Assembly: GCF_029168945.1 (NCBI RefSeq)
Contig: NC_083605.1
Coordinates: 25,061,280 to 25,125,279, forward strand
Origin: Cannabis sativa
Lineage: Eukaryota; Streptophyta; Magnoliopsida; Rosales; Cannabaceae
Reading direction: 5' to 3'
Length of the DNA: 64,000 nucleotides
A model generated the notes under the pieces. It did no database searches and was not told the origin of the DNA. It saw nothing but the letters and a program-made list of their open reading frames with translations. Shown here piece by piece: positions 24,850 to 37,271 of this stretch (position 1 is its first letter; every line of letters starts with the position of its first letter). The translations under genes were made by a program, and so were the position numbers.

Positions 24850-26239
24850 AGAGAGGAACTTAACCTTAAAATGAGCAACTGTTATTAATTGAATAGGCCC
24901 AATAACTAAATGAGCCTAAATAAAATCTATCAAGAACTATGATAATTTATTTAGCAACATCAACCTATATGCATCTATAATGAAATTAAACACATAGGCT
25001 CACACAGGCACACTTTGGATGGGTCCTATCATGTTGCTAGGTCATACACAGATGAAAGAAGATTGTAAATATACCTCTTACAAATTATTAACTTGACCAA
25101 GGGAGCCATCAGATCATTAGATCTGGCAAAAGGTAACCATGGCTATTTGCAATCAAGTAATAATAGGTTTTGAAAACTTACAAACAAGCTAAAACATATA
25201 CTCCTGCAACAAGGTTAGCTGGATAGTTGGATGTAGGATTTATTTAATTTTAAATAAATAAATAATTTCAAAATTTTTAATTAAATAAAAAAAATATTTT
25301 CGAAAATTTAAAAAAAATTTGAAATATTCGAAATTTTTAAAAAAATTTAAATTTAAAATTAAACCTAGAATTTTGAAAAATTAGGTTTCAACCAACCTAA
25401 ATATCATTTCAAAATTTGCTAACTACTTTTAAAATTTAAATGTTATTTTATAAATAAAAATTAAATAAAAAATTAAAAAAGAAAAATGAATATCTTTTTC
25501 AAATTTTAAATGTAATTTAAATAAATAAAATAACAAAATTTAAAATTTACCAAAATATCTTACATCTATTTAAAATTACATGATTATAGTTATCTTATTT
25601 TAAATTTAAATAAGGTCAAATTATTTAAAAAAAATTAAATTTAAAATATTTAAAATCTGACCTTAAATTTAAAAATAAGATAAGATATAATCAAATTTAA
25701 AAATAAGAAAGATTATTAAGCAAATAAGATAGATACTAACTATTTTTAAATTCAAATTACACTAATATCTTGAATTAAATTTAAAAAATATTAAATTAAT
25801 TCACAATGGTAATTAGAAATTAGAATTGAATTAGGAATAGTAATAGTAATAGTATAAATATAGTACTACACAAAAAATCGGAAGTTAATTCCATGAAAAA
25901 GCATGAAAAATCGAAGAAAAACGAAAAAATTGCGAGTTGTACGGACAGTTTTCGCGATAGCAGGAAAATTTCGGCACAACTCCGTTTTTTTCGAATCTTC
26001 AAAAAATCATAACTAATTCAAATTAAATCGAAATTGAGTTCTATAAAAAAGTAACTTGCTTAATTTTTTCCATACTATCCAATAAAAATAATTCCAGAAA
26101 CAGATATTCAATTATTTTTAACAAAATTCACAAACACCAATCAATCATCAAATAACACTCAATACAACATGATACCATCCAAAAACAAACAAACAATCGT
26201 TTTAAAGTCCAAATTTCTTGCAAGTAAATCAATTACCAT

Positions 26240-26252
26240 GGATCTGAGGCCA
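26240..26252 (-). promoter_or_regulatory. Primer binding site of element C
   Basis: The minus strand reads TGGCCTCAGATCC next to the 5' LTR, a degenerate form of the tRNA-iMet site. Confidence 0.6.
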
Positions 26253-26254
26253 GT

Positions 26255-28145
26255 TGTTGGAAATTATTTTACCAGGATCTTAGATCTACTCACAAGTATG
26301 TTTATTAACACCCTAAATATGAACTTTCTAAAACGATGAAATAAACACATATAAAGTTTAGGAAACCTTACATTGGGTGCAACGGAATTAAATGACTCCT
26401 TCCGTTCAGATATCTAGCCCTTGATTCCTTTCTGTAGCAGAGCATTATCAATATCTGAACCTAGATCTCTTTCTCTGATTCTTTAATGCTGAAACTCCTT
26501 CTTGCTGAAAGTCTTTCTTCACGATCTTCCTCACTATGGTTGAGGTATCACTTGCTGTGTGTGGGCACTATTCTCACACTAAGATTTTTGAAATATTGAA
26601 GAAGAAAAGAAGAGGGAAGTGGCGGCTAAAGATAGGGAGAGAGAGGCTCAGTTTTTCTGAATCAAAAGTGTCGAAAATTTAGTGTAATTTTCCTGAAGCC
26701 TTCACTATCTATTTATAGCATTCCACTATGATTAGGTTTGAATTATTTGGCATTAAAATAATGAAAATATCAGTTTAAATTGCCTATAAAAGTGGCTGGC
26801 CATGCTTAGTGGATTTGGGCCTCACTTTTTGTAATTTTGCAGTTTTATCTTTTCTGCATCTGATTTTCTCAAAAATGCCAATTTTCTAATTCAACCATTT
26901 AAATGCCAATTCTAACTATTTCATAACTATAAATAATTATTAAATAATATTGTCATTTATCATATTTATTAATTGAACCATACAAAGTATCATAATTAAC
27001 AAATATGCCCCTAAAACTCTTTCTTTACAATTTCGTCCTTACTTAGTGAAAAATTCACAAATAGACATAGTCTAATTTGAGAATTATAATTGATTAATCA
27101 AAACCAATTATATGAGTCTTACAAGAAATATTATAACAACTAGTGCGGGGACCATGGGTCTATATAACCGAGCTTCCAATAAGTAGATCAAGAATTTAGC
27201 ACTAAACTTCACTAACTTATTAATTCTTCGTTGAATCCACGCATAGAACTTAGAATTGCACTCTCAGTATATAGAATGCTCTATATGTTCCGCCATATAG
27301 ATGCATCATTAGTTATCCATTGTTATAATCCTAATGTGATCAATGATCCTCTATATGAATGATCTACACTGTAAAGGGATTAGATTACCGTTACACCCTA
27401 CAATGTATGTTATCCTTAAAGCACTTGACCCCGTATAAATGATATTTCAGCTTATGTGAAATAAGTACTCCACCATTTATGTTCGTTTGGTCAAGCTCGA
27501 AGGAGATCATCCTTTGCTTACTATTCGCCAGATAGAAGCTATAGATTCCATGTTTATGATAGCGCTCCCACTCAATTGCACTACCGTGTTCCCAAAATGT
27601 ACGTATCACCCTAACCTAAAAGTAGGCTTAACTAACAAATCAAAGAACACGAATAGCCTCTCGAGATTGAGCCTAATCATATCAGGATTAAGATCATTTG
27701 ATCTAGGTTCAACTAAGCGATATTGACTTGAATAGATATTACGGTAAGTTTAATGAATCTAAGTCAAAGTTCAATATCGGTCCCTGCCGATGCATACTCC
27801 ATGCATCCAACCTGAGCTTTACTTTAACCAATGCTCTGGAAAGAACATAGCACTTCTCCAAATGCAAGTAAACTCTGTTGTAGATTATCATATCAGTAAA
27901 ACCCTGTGTTTGATAAATCTAGGAAACTTTATTCACATAGTCATGTTTACTTTCCAATGTGTTGACGCCACAATAAACAGGATCAAGTATGTGAAAAGGA
28001 TTTTAGATGAATTCATACATTATATACATATAATCATGAAATAAATCATGTGAACCATGCAACATTAAATGTTATTTCTGATCTATATTAATAAGTAAAT
28101 TTGATTATATTGAAATGAGTTTTATTTAGGGCATAAAACCCAACA
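26255..28145 (-). repeat. Element C 5' LTR
   Basis: A 1,891-bp LTR matching 14,096-15,986. A minus-strand TATA box CTATAAATA is at 26,710-26,718. Confidence 0.92.
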
Positions 28146-29008
28146 GTTCCACCATATAGACACGCTATTAATTATCCATTGTTATAATCCTAATTTGATC
28201 AATGATGCTCTATATAGATGATCTACATTGAATAGGGACTAAAATTACCGTAACACCCTTCAATGTTTTTTGTCCTTAAAACACTTAGCCTCGTATAAAT
28301 GATATTTCAGCTAAGTGAAATGAATATTCAACCATTTATCTCTGTTTGGCCAAGCTCGAAGGAGATCATCTTTTACTTTCTATTCGCCAGATAGAAGCTA
28401 TAGATTCCATATTTATGTTTAGCGCTCCCACTCAATTGCACTACCGTGTTCCCAAAATGTACGTATCACCCTGACCCAAAAGTAGGCTTAACAAACAAAT
28501 CAAAGAACACGAATAACACTCTTGAGATTGAACCTAATCATATCAGGATTAAGATCATTTGATCTAGGATCAAATAGGTGATATTGAATTGAATAGATAT
28601 TACGGTAAGTTTAATAAATCTCTATCAAAGTTCAATATCGCTCCCTTCCGATGCATACTCTATGCATCCAACCCAAGCTTTACTCTGACCTATGCTCTGG
28701 AAAGAACATAGCATTTATGCAAATAAAGTATGTTGTAGATTGTCATATCAGTAAAACCCAGTGTTATGATAAATCTAGGAATCTTTATTCACATAATCTT
28801 GATTACTTTCCACTGTGATGACGGCACAATAAACAAGAATATAAATGTGAAAAGGGTTTGGATGAATTTATAAATCAAATTAACAAGTAATTGATAATGT
28901 GAACCAAAAATTACACAAATGAATGAAAAATACTTCTGTTTCTTTATTGATATTGAATAATACAGATTACATTGAATTTGAGTTTTATTTAGGGCATAAA
29001 ACCCAACA
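28146..29008 (-). repeat. Element B 5' LTR, inner segment
   Basis: It begins with the duplicated GTTCC and continues the LTR broken at 14,095. It ends CCAACA at 29,008. Its last 150 bp differ from the LTRs of A and C and match 60,570-60,722, which marks a separate subfamily. Confidence 0.88.
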
Positions 29009-29582
29009 CATGGCTGCTCACCCGCCTCTTACAACGCATGACTATCAAATTCAAAATCATGTTCTCAGTAAGAGTTTTCTCTCAGTTGCTAACAGGCATC
29101 CCTCATTGACCACTCCTTCTACTTCAAAAGTGAGCAAAGGTAAGTCTCCTATGTTCAAAGGGTTATCGGATTCTAGCTGGCAGGTACAAATGTTTTTTGA
29201 GTTTAAATCTTTTGTCAAACAATATAAGAAGGATCAAAAGCCCCAGCTTTCCTTTGAGGCCTCCATGTATAAAATGGTTCACATCATCAAGTCTACTGTA
29301 CTACAAAATCATTCTAGGGATTCTTTAACTCCACCAACTGATATTTCTCTGCCTGAGTTTCATAGAGATTCGTTTGGTGCATCCTCAGATGGGTCTGGGA
29401 GTAACGCACATGTGCAGGGGGAGCCATCTGTATCTGCCCCAGGTTCCATTCCAATACAACAGGATCTGCCTCCTACAGATGACCCGTCTCTAGTAACCAC
29501 TACAACTCACTTGGTGTCGTTTGGGCCACTTTCCCAGGGGGAGTCTGACAAAGAACTAGAGCAAGTTGCTCATGTTCAATGA
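29009..29582 (+). CDS. 3' fragment of a Copia-element reading frame (partial, 5' end cut by element B)
   Basis: An open frame of about 190 codons runs from the end of element B's LTR to a TGA at 29,580-29,582. Upstream in-frame codons (from 28,923) are LTR sequence and not part of the original protein. The product is rich in Ser, Thr, Pro and Gln with a Lys-rich middle (FVKQYKKDQK), and no catalytic motif is visible. It ends just before an AAGGGGGAGA purine tract, with a second tract and an LTR downstream. A 3' reading frame followed by repeated polypurine tracts suggests a SIRE-type Copia element with an env-like last frame. That assignment is an inference. Confidence 0.45.
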
Positions 29583-29758
29583 AGGGGGAGATTTGTAGTC
29601 TCAAGTTTTTTTTATATGGATTTATGGTTTGCTATGTTTATGATTCCAAAAACGTTTTTTTTTTGTTGTGCCATAGCTCTGTGTTACTGGATATCGTTTG
29701 AGGTCATTACTCTCTATATTTTTTTTTGTCATTGAACATGATCTGTCAAGGGGGAGAT
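29583..29758 (+). promoter_or_regulatory. Duplicated polypurine tract region
   Basis: AAGGGGGAGATT near 29,583-29,594 recurs as AAGGGGGAGATT at 29,748-29,759, directly before the LTR start. T-rich sequence lies between them. Confidence 0.6.
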
Positions 29759-30513
29759 TGTAAGTGTCATTATTTTGACAGATTATATTAATAGTAAGTG
29801 CAGTCGTATTTGGTGTTTCTAATCTGATATAACTGCATACCAGCTTTCTGTTAAAGTCTGAGTGGGTCTGTTATGTTTTAACGGTTGGTTTTATTTGTTG
29901 ATTAGGTCGATTGAACTATTGCCTATAAATAGCTAATTTCGTCTGTAAATGACTTAGCTAGCTAATTAACATTTTTGGGTTAGTTCTGTTATATCGTGTG
30001 AGTTTGTGTGGTATTCTGTATTGCTTGTTGATTGTTTTTCAAGTCTGATTGCATAGCTTGAAGATGACGTTCTATACCAGAAAGATCAGAGCCTGGTATC
30101 GTTGAGTTCAGTGTCATCTTCGTCATCAGATCTGAAGGGGTTTCAGGTTGAAGAGAAGTGTCGAAGACGAACTTAGCTGCAGCACAAGGGATTGTGTGCG
30201 TACAATCAAGAATCTTGATTGTTGTTGGTAATTCATTACTAATTGCTGCAAAGATTGTATTAAATTCCTAAGTGTGAACTGGAGATTGTAATACGAATCT
30301 TTTGGATTTAGTAGATGTTATTACCCTGGTTCGGGGAACCCAAGCACTAGTCGCCTGAGATTTGTTCACAGTGCAGATGAAGCTTGTAAATCATTGTGTG
30401 CTTTACTGCTTTATCTTCAACCTAGTTCTTGAATGCATGAGTTAAAGTTAAACAATCTAATCTTGATCAACTCGGTAACTTGAATCGATAAAATTGGATA
30501 GTTTGTTCTTTCA
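29759..30513 (+). repeat. 3' LTR of the interrupted Copia element
   Basis: It starts TGTAAGTGTC directly after a polypurine tract. It has a TATA box (TATAAATA, 29,924-29,931) and tentatively ends TTCTTTCA near 30,513. The partner LTR is not in the window, so the right end is approximate. Confidence 0.6.
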
Positions 30514-32162
30514 ATATATGTGTACTACTAACTAGTTCATGCATGATTTATATAGATAGTGTAATTAAAATAAATAATTAATTCAATATCTAAAAAATTT
30601 AAATACATTGAACATTTACTTTGAATTGAAATAAGTTGAAAAATAAGCATATTATAAATATGTATTATTTTCTATTTCAAATAATTATATAATAAAATAA
30701 TTAAAGTAAATTAATTTTATATCTAAAATTTTTAAGTACATTGAACATTATAATTTTAAAAAATTAATTAATATAATATGATAAAATTTTGAAATTATTA
30801 AATTAATTGAAATTTTAAATTAAATATAAATAAAGAAAATATTGCTTCTAAAAGATTGAACTCATGACGTTTTAATTGTTTCAAGAGTACTTATATTAAT
30901 TATTATAATTTAGACATGTTATAGTTTCCTATAAGTATAATTATTGTTTTAAAAATAAATTTTATTAAAATTTTTTTTATGTAAATTTGAAAATAAAATA
31001 TATATATAATTAAAATTAATTTTTTAATAGACATAAAATAAAAAGTAAAAAAATTATAGTTTGGAGTTAGATTTGAAGTTTTGTTAGTTAAATCTATAAT
31101 TAATAATATTTAAAATTAAATTATAAATAAATAAATATATTAAGTATGGTATAGTTTTTAAAAGTTAATTTGAGTTATTGGATTAAATCAAAACTATAAA
31201 TTATTATCCTTATTGATAAATATTTTACTCAATTCCTACTGTCATAGCTCGTAACAATAGGTGTACTACATGAATTTTGTAATTTTTTTGAAAAAACTTT
31301 TCGCCCTGAGAACCATACATAATCAAATTACAAATTAGGTATAGAAGCAGTCTTATCAAATATTTTTGGGCAACGCATGTATATCATGCTCATCATGCTC
31401 AAATTAACAGTTAATAGAAAACCGGCATATATATTGCTTTATTTTATTTAGAGAGAGATAATGAGCATATATTTTGTTGATGAGCCATGAAATAGACATG
31501 ATTAAACTGCCCTGCTCTAGCAATTCCAAGCCTAAACCAATGATTCCATTTAATTCACACACAACGGGAACTTTTTTCAGATCACTTGTACTTTTCAAAT
31601 ATATAGCTTGATAATAATGAACTATGAATTAACATATATGTATATCCAAGGAAGGCTCTCTTATATATCTTTGTGAGTAATTTTTGTATCTCTTATTATC
31701 TAGTGATCAAGTAACGTTGCTTATTAATTTGTGGTCATCATCGTTTCCTCTCGCTCATCCCCTCACATCTGATTTTCTTACCAGGTAATCAGCTATATTC
31801 GTATTAGTAATTAATTAAAAATGTATTCTTAAATTTTTGGTGTGTGTATTATTTGTACTTTGAACATGGCACTTTTGGAAATAATTATAATGTATATACA
31901 ATACAACAAAAGAAAAGGAAAAATTTGTTTGAAAATAAGTAAGTTATAAGTGAACAATAATGCAGAATATGTATCATCATTGATAAGATGATAAACCATT
32001 TCGTGTGTTTGAGATATTAATGTATAAATAATTTCTAATTTGAGATATAATATATTATTACCTGATTACAAATACTCTGCAATTACTTAATATTGATAAA
32101 GTGTAATTTTGAATCGACTATACATGTTTGAGACCTTATATCGCTAGGCTAGGACTAAGAAC
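30514..32162. other. AT-rich intergenic sequence upstream of the galactosyltransferase gene
   Basis: Very AT-rich, with no convincing gene. A CT-rich stretch ending ACCAG then GTAATC at about 31,740-31,790 could be a 5' UTR exon with a donor site, but nothing confirms it. Confidence 0.5.
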
Positions 32163-32170
32163 ATATATAG
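32163..32170 (+). promoter_or_regulatory. Possible TATA box of the galactosyltransferase gene
   Basis: ATATATAG lies about 185 bp before the chosen start codon in AT-rich DNA. Placement is plausible, but such strings are common here. Confidence 0.25.
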
Positions 32171-32252
32171 TATTTACTTAGTCCTTTTAGCCTACGATCA
32201 AAGCGAGGCTTAAGGAAATAATCACCTTAACAATTTTAGAGCTGTGTATAAA

Positions 32253-32300
32253 ATGCAGGAGGTTTTAAGCAATAAAAAGGCGGTGAAGTGGCGCCATTGA
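32253..32300 (+). CDS. Upstream short reading frame in the galactosyltransferase leader
   Basis: ATG at 32,253 opens 15 codons ending in TGA at 32,298-32,300, in a different frame from the main ORF that starts 54 bp later. If the transcript begins upstream it could lower translation of the main frame. There is no evidence that it is expressed. Confidence 0.25.
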   Translation: MQEVLSNKKAVKWRH

Positions 32301-32353
32301 AAAGAAACAAAATAAAGATCATAAAAGGTAATTGGTGGTCTGACTCTAATTTA

Positions 32354-35300
32354 ATGAAAATGAGGGGGAAAGTCTTCTCAGGAAAGGCTGCGTTCGCGCT
32401 TTGCATTGCTAGCTTTCTTGCCGGTTCGCTCTTCACAAGCCGTACCTATAATTGGGCTCATCAAGATGATAACGCCCTGTCACTGCCCCAACCTGATCTG
32501 TCTCTAATAACAAGGCCTCGAGACTGTGATAACAAGCAAGTACGCTATTTCCGCCTCTTAATCTACACTACATCATCTCTTTATGCTATTTATGATTCTT
32601 TTGAAATATTTCTAGCAGAAATTGGTGGAAGGAAAGACTGAAGATGTCATGGATGAAGTTACCAAAACTCATCAAGCTATCCAGTAAGCTACACATATAC
32701 TACTTGTATCATGATCTTATTAATTATTGAAAGCTAGTAATAATTATGTATTATAGGTCACTAGATAGAACAATCTCAACACTGGAAATGGAGCTAGCAG
32801 CAGCCAGAACAAGCCATAACGAAAGATCAGATTCACTCACATACAATTATAGTACTTCCAGTACTCATAGCATTAGTAGTAGTAGTACTACAAAGAAAGC
32901 ATTCGTGGTGATCGGAATCAATACGGCATTTAGTAGCAAAAAACGAAGAGACTCAGTTCGTGAAACGTGGATGCCAAGAGGGGAGAATCTAAAGAAGCTT
33001 GAAAAGGAGAAAGGGATCGTAATAAGATTTGTGATAGGGTACAGTGCCACACGAGGTGGAGCACTAGATAAAGCCATCGAAGCAGAGGAAGCAGAGCACA
33101 GAGATTTCCTGAGGCTGAACCACGTAGAGGGATATCACCAGCTCTCAACCAAGACCCGACTCTATTTCTCCACCGCCGTCTCGCTCTGGGATGCTTTCTT
33201 TTATGTCAAGGTGGATGACGATGTCCACCTCAATGTGGCTACCCTTCTAACCACGCTTGCTAAGCACCGATTCAAGCCCAGAATCTACATTGGATGCATG
33301 AAGTCTGGCCCTGTTCTTTCCCAAAAGTCAGCACTCATTATTTTTATCTACTTAATTTTCTGTTTTCTCATTCGTTTGTGGTTTCGAATATAATTTTTTT
33401 TTGGTTAATGCAGGAGCGCTAAGTACCATGAGCCAGAACATTGGAAATTTGGAGAAGAAGGGAATAAGTATTTCAGGCATGCCACTGGTCAAATCTATGC
33501 CATATCTAAAGACCTGGCTTCCTATATCTCCATCAATCTGTAAGTAAATAAGCATTCGATTCAATAATACCAATGATATTTTTCTCTTGTAAGAATAACA
33601 CCACGATTTTAAGTTTTAAAGAAAGAAAAAATGGAAAATCTACACCTACACACATTATGCTTAAAATCATTTAACATAAATAACCAACATTCAAAATTTA
33701 ATTATCCAACTTCATTATACCTACTTCATAATTTTTTTTTTTATTTCTATAATGTATATATTAATATACTACTACTTTCCCTACTAAAATCTTATGTAAT
33801 TACTTTTACTGTCGTTTGGAACAAGATACCATAAATAAATGTGTTGTTATTTTCAATTTATATTTTGGTATTAGATACGATTTAGTATACTAAGTTCATT
33901 TGAAATTCAAAGATTGTTAGATGGTTGATAGTAGTTTTTGTTTTGATATTGGATACAAATTTAACATCTACTTGTCTGTTTTAGTTTGTATTTGGTATTA
34001 CATACCAATTTGTTTATGATAAATGTTGTCTTTTTTTTATTGTGATACATTTGATATAATTTGATACAATTTAGTATTTTAAGTTCGTTTGAAATTGAAA
34101 ATTACAAGTGATCAAAATTGATGATGAAAATAGTTATGATAGTACTTTTTGTTTTGATATTGGATACCAATTTAACATCTACTTGTCTTTTTTAAATTAT
34201 ATTTGGTATTAAATATGATTTGGTATACAAATTAATCCATTTGAAATTGAAAAATTACTAGAAGATTAAACTAATAATAATAGTACTATGATAGTATAGT
34301 TTTTACTTTGGTATCTTATACCATGCAAGTTCGATTGTACTTTTGAGTATTCAATGGTTTTCTATGTTCATTTAAAATAAAAATATTACTCCTTACAAAT
34401 AAATATATTAATATTTATATATATTATTAAGTAGTTAAAATTGAATGATTGATAATGATGTATTTATAATAAGACTTTGGTCTTTATCAAGTTTATTACA
34501 TAATGGTATAATAAATTTATAATGATGCTTTCATATATTATATAATTTGATACTCGTTGGTATTCTATACAAATCTATACTATTTGACATCTTATTTCAT
34601 TTATATAATATTAATAAGCCTACCTACCATATTATAAAATATGATATTGTGTACTATTATACAGTTTTGTATCCAAAATAATTTTTTTCTTGTCCTACAA
34701 TATATTCTTATTTTACACCTTCTTCTTTAATGTAATGAAGAATCGCTTAACAATGTTTTTATTAACCGGCTAAGTATTATACACTAAACATGTAGAATAT
34801 TCAATCAGATATTTTATTATTACATTTAATAATTATTCCTTTTGTTTAGTGTTTTATATATTAGGAAGTTTTCTCTATAATGAGATGTGACTACGTGTTA
34901 TATCGCTTATTATTATAAAAGGATAATTACACAAGTTATTATTTTTTTTGTAAAAAAAATACATTTTTACGAGTTTTTTTTTTATATATATTTTTGTGAT
35001 TTTTCATAGAAATAACATGAAAACAAAAGAAAATTAAATAAAAGTAATATGAAAATAACATTTAAATAACATCAAGATAATAACAAAAATAACATACACA
35101 TAACAAAAACTCAACAACAAATTAATAAGATAACAACATAAAAACCGTATTTTCTGTAAATAAAATCAAAAAAATCGTAAAAATATTTAAAATTCCATGA
35201 AATTCTATTTTTATAATTTTTTTTTTTTTATTATTTTTGTGTATTTGTGAAATTATTCCTTATAACCAATTTGATTGACAAATATGAATTTTGAGTTGAT

Positions 35301-37240
35301 GACCTGCAATTGCAGGCCCATTTTGCATAGATACGCAAATGAGGATGTGTCATTGGGGTCCTGGTTCATAGGCCTTGAAGTGGAGCACGTCGATGACAGG
35401 TCTATGTGTTGTGGGACACCTCCAGGTATCTCTACTTTCTATTCTTCTCATTTCTTACATAATTTATATTCGACTTTTGTCTTTGAAAAATATAAAAAGA
35501 AAGAAAAAAGAAAAGAAAAAAAGTAATTTTTATATCTGCCGTAAATTTATGACATTTTTGGAAGAAATCAATAAATAAAATATATCATTATCAGTGGTGA
35601 CATTAACATACTAGGCGATTTGTGATAATTCGTAGTAACAAAGTAAATAATACGAGCAAATAAAAGAGAGTAGAAGGTTTTTAAAAAAAATAGTGGGGTG
35701 ATAGGCATAGTTTTGTGGTTTCATACTTCTTCTCGTAAGAAGAAGGTTACAACTTACAAGTTTGAATCCTCTCATCCCAAATCTAATATCAAAAAGAAAA
35801 AAAAAAGAATAAAATAAAAAATAACAATTACTAAGTTGTTTTAACTCTCATATTCCAGTACCTTTGCGGAATAAAAACTCCCGTATTTCAGTAAAGGAAC
35901 TGGATATAGTAGCTATATCAACTCATAAATAAATTATCTTAACATTTTGAATTGGTTAAATATTATTTTGGACTTTATATTTTGCAAAAATTATTAATTG
36001 GATCATCTATTTTGTTAAATGATAAATTGGATCATGTATTTTTTAAAATTGTACAAATAGGACTCTAAACGGATTTTTTGTCAAAATAAAATTTAATAAT
36101 AATTTCATCTAGAGATATTATGATAAAAATAGTTACATTTTCTGTATCTATTCGTGTTAAAAATTGTCTTAAAGTTGGTTATATTAAAAAATAAAAGTAT
36201 TGAAAATTGAGTTCAGAGTCTTATTTTTATCATTTTGGGAAATATAGGGTTTATTTTGTCATTTAACAAAATAGAGGATCCAATTTGTAACTTTTGCAAA
36301 ACAGAGAGTCCAAAATAATATTTACCCTTTTGAAAAATCTCTAGCTCTTTATTTTTATTTGAAATATTATCGGTGAAACTTTTTTAATATTTACAATTAT
36401 TATGCATATGACTAATAAAAAAAAGTATAAGTAAAAATACCTTATTTTACAATTTTATTGTAGTCATACTTATTTTTTTGACAATAAGTATTAACTCAAA
36501 AATATATAGTAATATATTATTGAACTATGCATTAAATTAAAAAAATAACAACTAAAATTTGTAATTAATTGCCACTGTTGCTGAATTAATTAGCACATAT
36601 ACTGTTCCTTCAACTTTATTGTAACAGGTATACCAATAACAAAGAGGAAATTACACTCTATACCCTTTTTATAATATTTTTTTTTTATTTTTATCCTCTT
36701 TTCTAAAGTCTATCATTTTTACCTCTTTTTTAAACATTGTACCAATTTTGCCCCTGTCACTTCAAGATACTCTCCATGTAGACTCTCTTATGTCAGGGTA
36801 TTTTAGGTACAATACATATAAAAAGAGGTATGTTTCAATTAAATATAAAATTAAAGGTAAATTTGATTAATTGATTAATAAAAGTGGTATTTTTCAACTT
36901 ACCCCTAACAAATACATATACATGTCAACAAAAATAAATAAATAACAAATGCATATATTTTTTTCAATATTACACTGATGCACACTCTTTAATTTTTATT
37001 TTTTTTCTCTTTTTTGCATCTGACACTATATTTCTCCTTCTCCATGCATTTGTACTTACGACCTTTTGTCATAGCACCTTTAGATCGGATTATAATTAAA
37101 CTTTATTTTGACAAAAAATCAATTCAAGGTCCTATTTGTACTATTTTAGAAAATACAGAGTCCATTTTGTCATTTAACAAAACATAGGGTCCAATTAGTA
37201 ACTTTTATAAAACAGAGGGTCTAAAATAGTATTTACCCTC

Positions 37241-37271
<31 letters not shown>

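Larger units (their letters stand above)
20933..26239. other. Noncoding internal region of element C
   Basis: Collinear with most of element A's internal region. It includes the motif cluster (22,172-22,770), the GC-rich foldback (24,752-24,849) and long AT-rich tracts, one of which contains a local duplication of about 170 bp (about 23,540-23,690 and 23,720-23,870). No reading frame of note. Confidence 0.7.
14096..28145 (-). mobile_element. Element C: Copia-derived LTR retrotransposon nested in the LTR of element B
   Basis: Both LTRs (14,096-15,986 and 26,255-28,145) are 1,891 bp and start TGTTGGAAATT. The duplication GTTCC is at 14,091-14,095 and 28,146-28,150. The internal region would be about 6.5 kb without two later solo-LTR insertions. 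It resembles element A's internal region in order: polypurine tract, decayed pol end, motif cluster, GC-rich foldback, AT-rich leader, primer site. There are no long reading frames. It belongs to the same family as A but is a distinct subfamily by LTR sequence, and its two LTRs look somewhat more diverged from each other than those of A. Confidence 0.92.
1..29008 (-). mobile_element. Element B: Copia-derived LTR retrotransposon, outermost of a nested stack (left end outside window)
   Basis: The element reads on the minus strand. Its 5' LTR is at the right (13,089-14,095 joined to 28,146-29,008), and its internal region is 11,770-13,088 joined to 1-1,903. Its 3' LTR lies beyond the left edge. 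Orientation is shown by the TATA-like CTATAAATA on the minus strand at 13,513-13,521 and by a degenerate tRNA-iMet-like primer site at 13,074-13,086, next to the LTR. Element A is inserted in its internal region and element C in its LTR. On the right it interrupts an older plus-strand Copia element at 29,009. No long coding region is visible apart from the open segment at the left edge. Confidence 0.8.

Noticed and set aside
28923..29008. N-terminal part of the 219-codon ORF 28,923-29,582
   Set aside because: These codons are the end of element B's LTR on the wrong strand; the joined frame is an accident of insertion.
31404..31598. 64-codon minus-strand ORF upstream of the galactosyltransferase gene
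   Set aside because: No recognisable domain, no supporting promoter or splice context, and chance frames of this size are expected.
32288..32353. Longer N-terminus for the galactosyltransferase starting at GTG 32,288
   Set aside because: Non-ATG start; the ATG at 32,354 gives the expected short basic N-terminus before the signal anchor.
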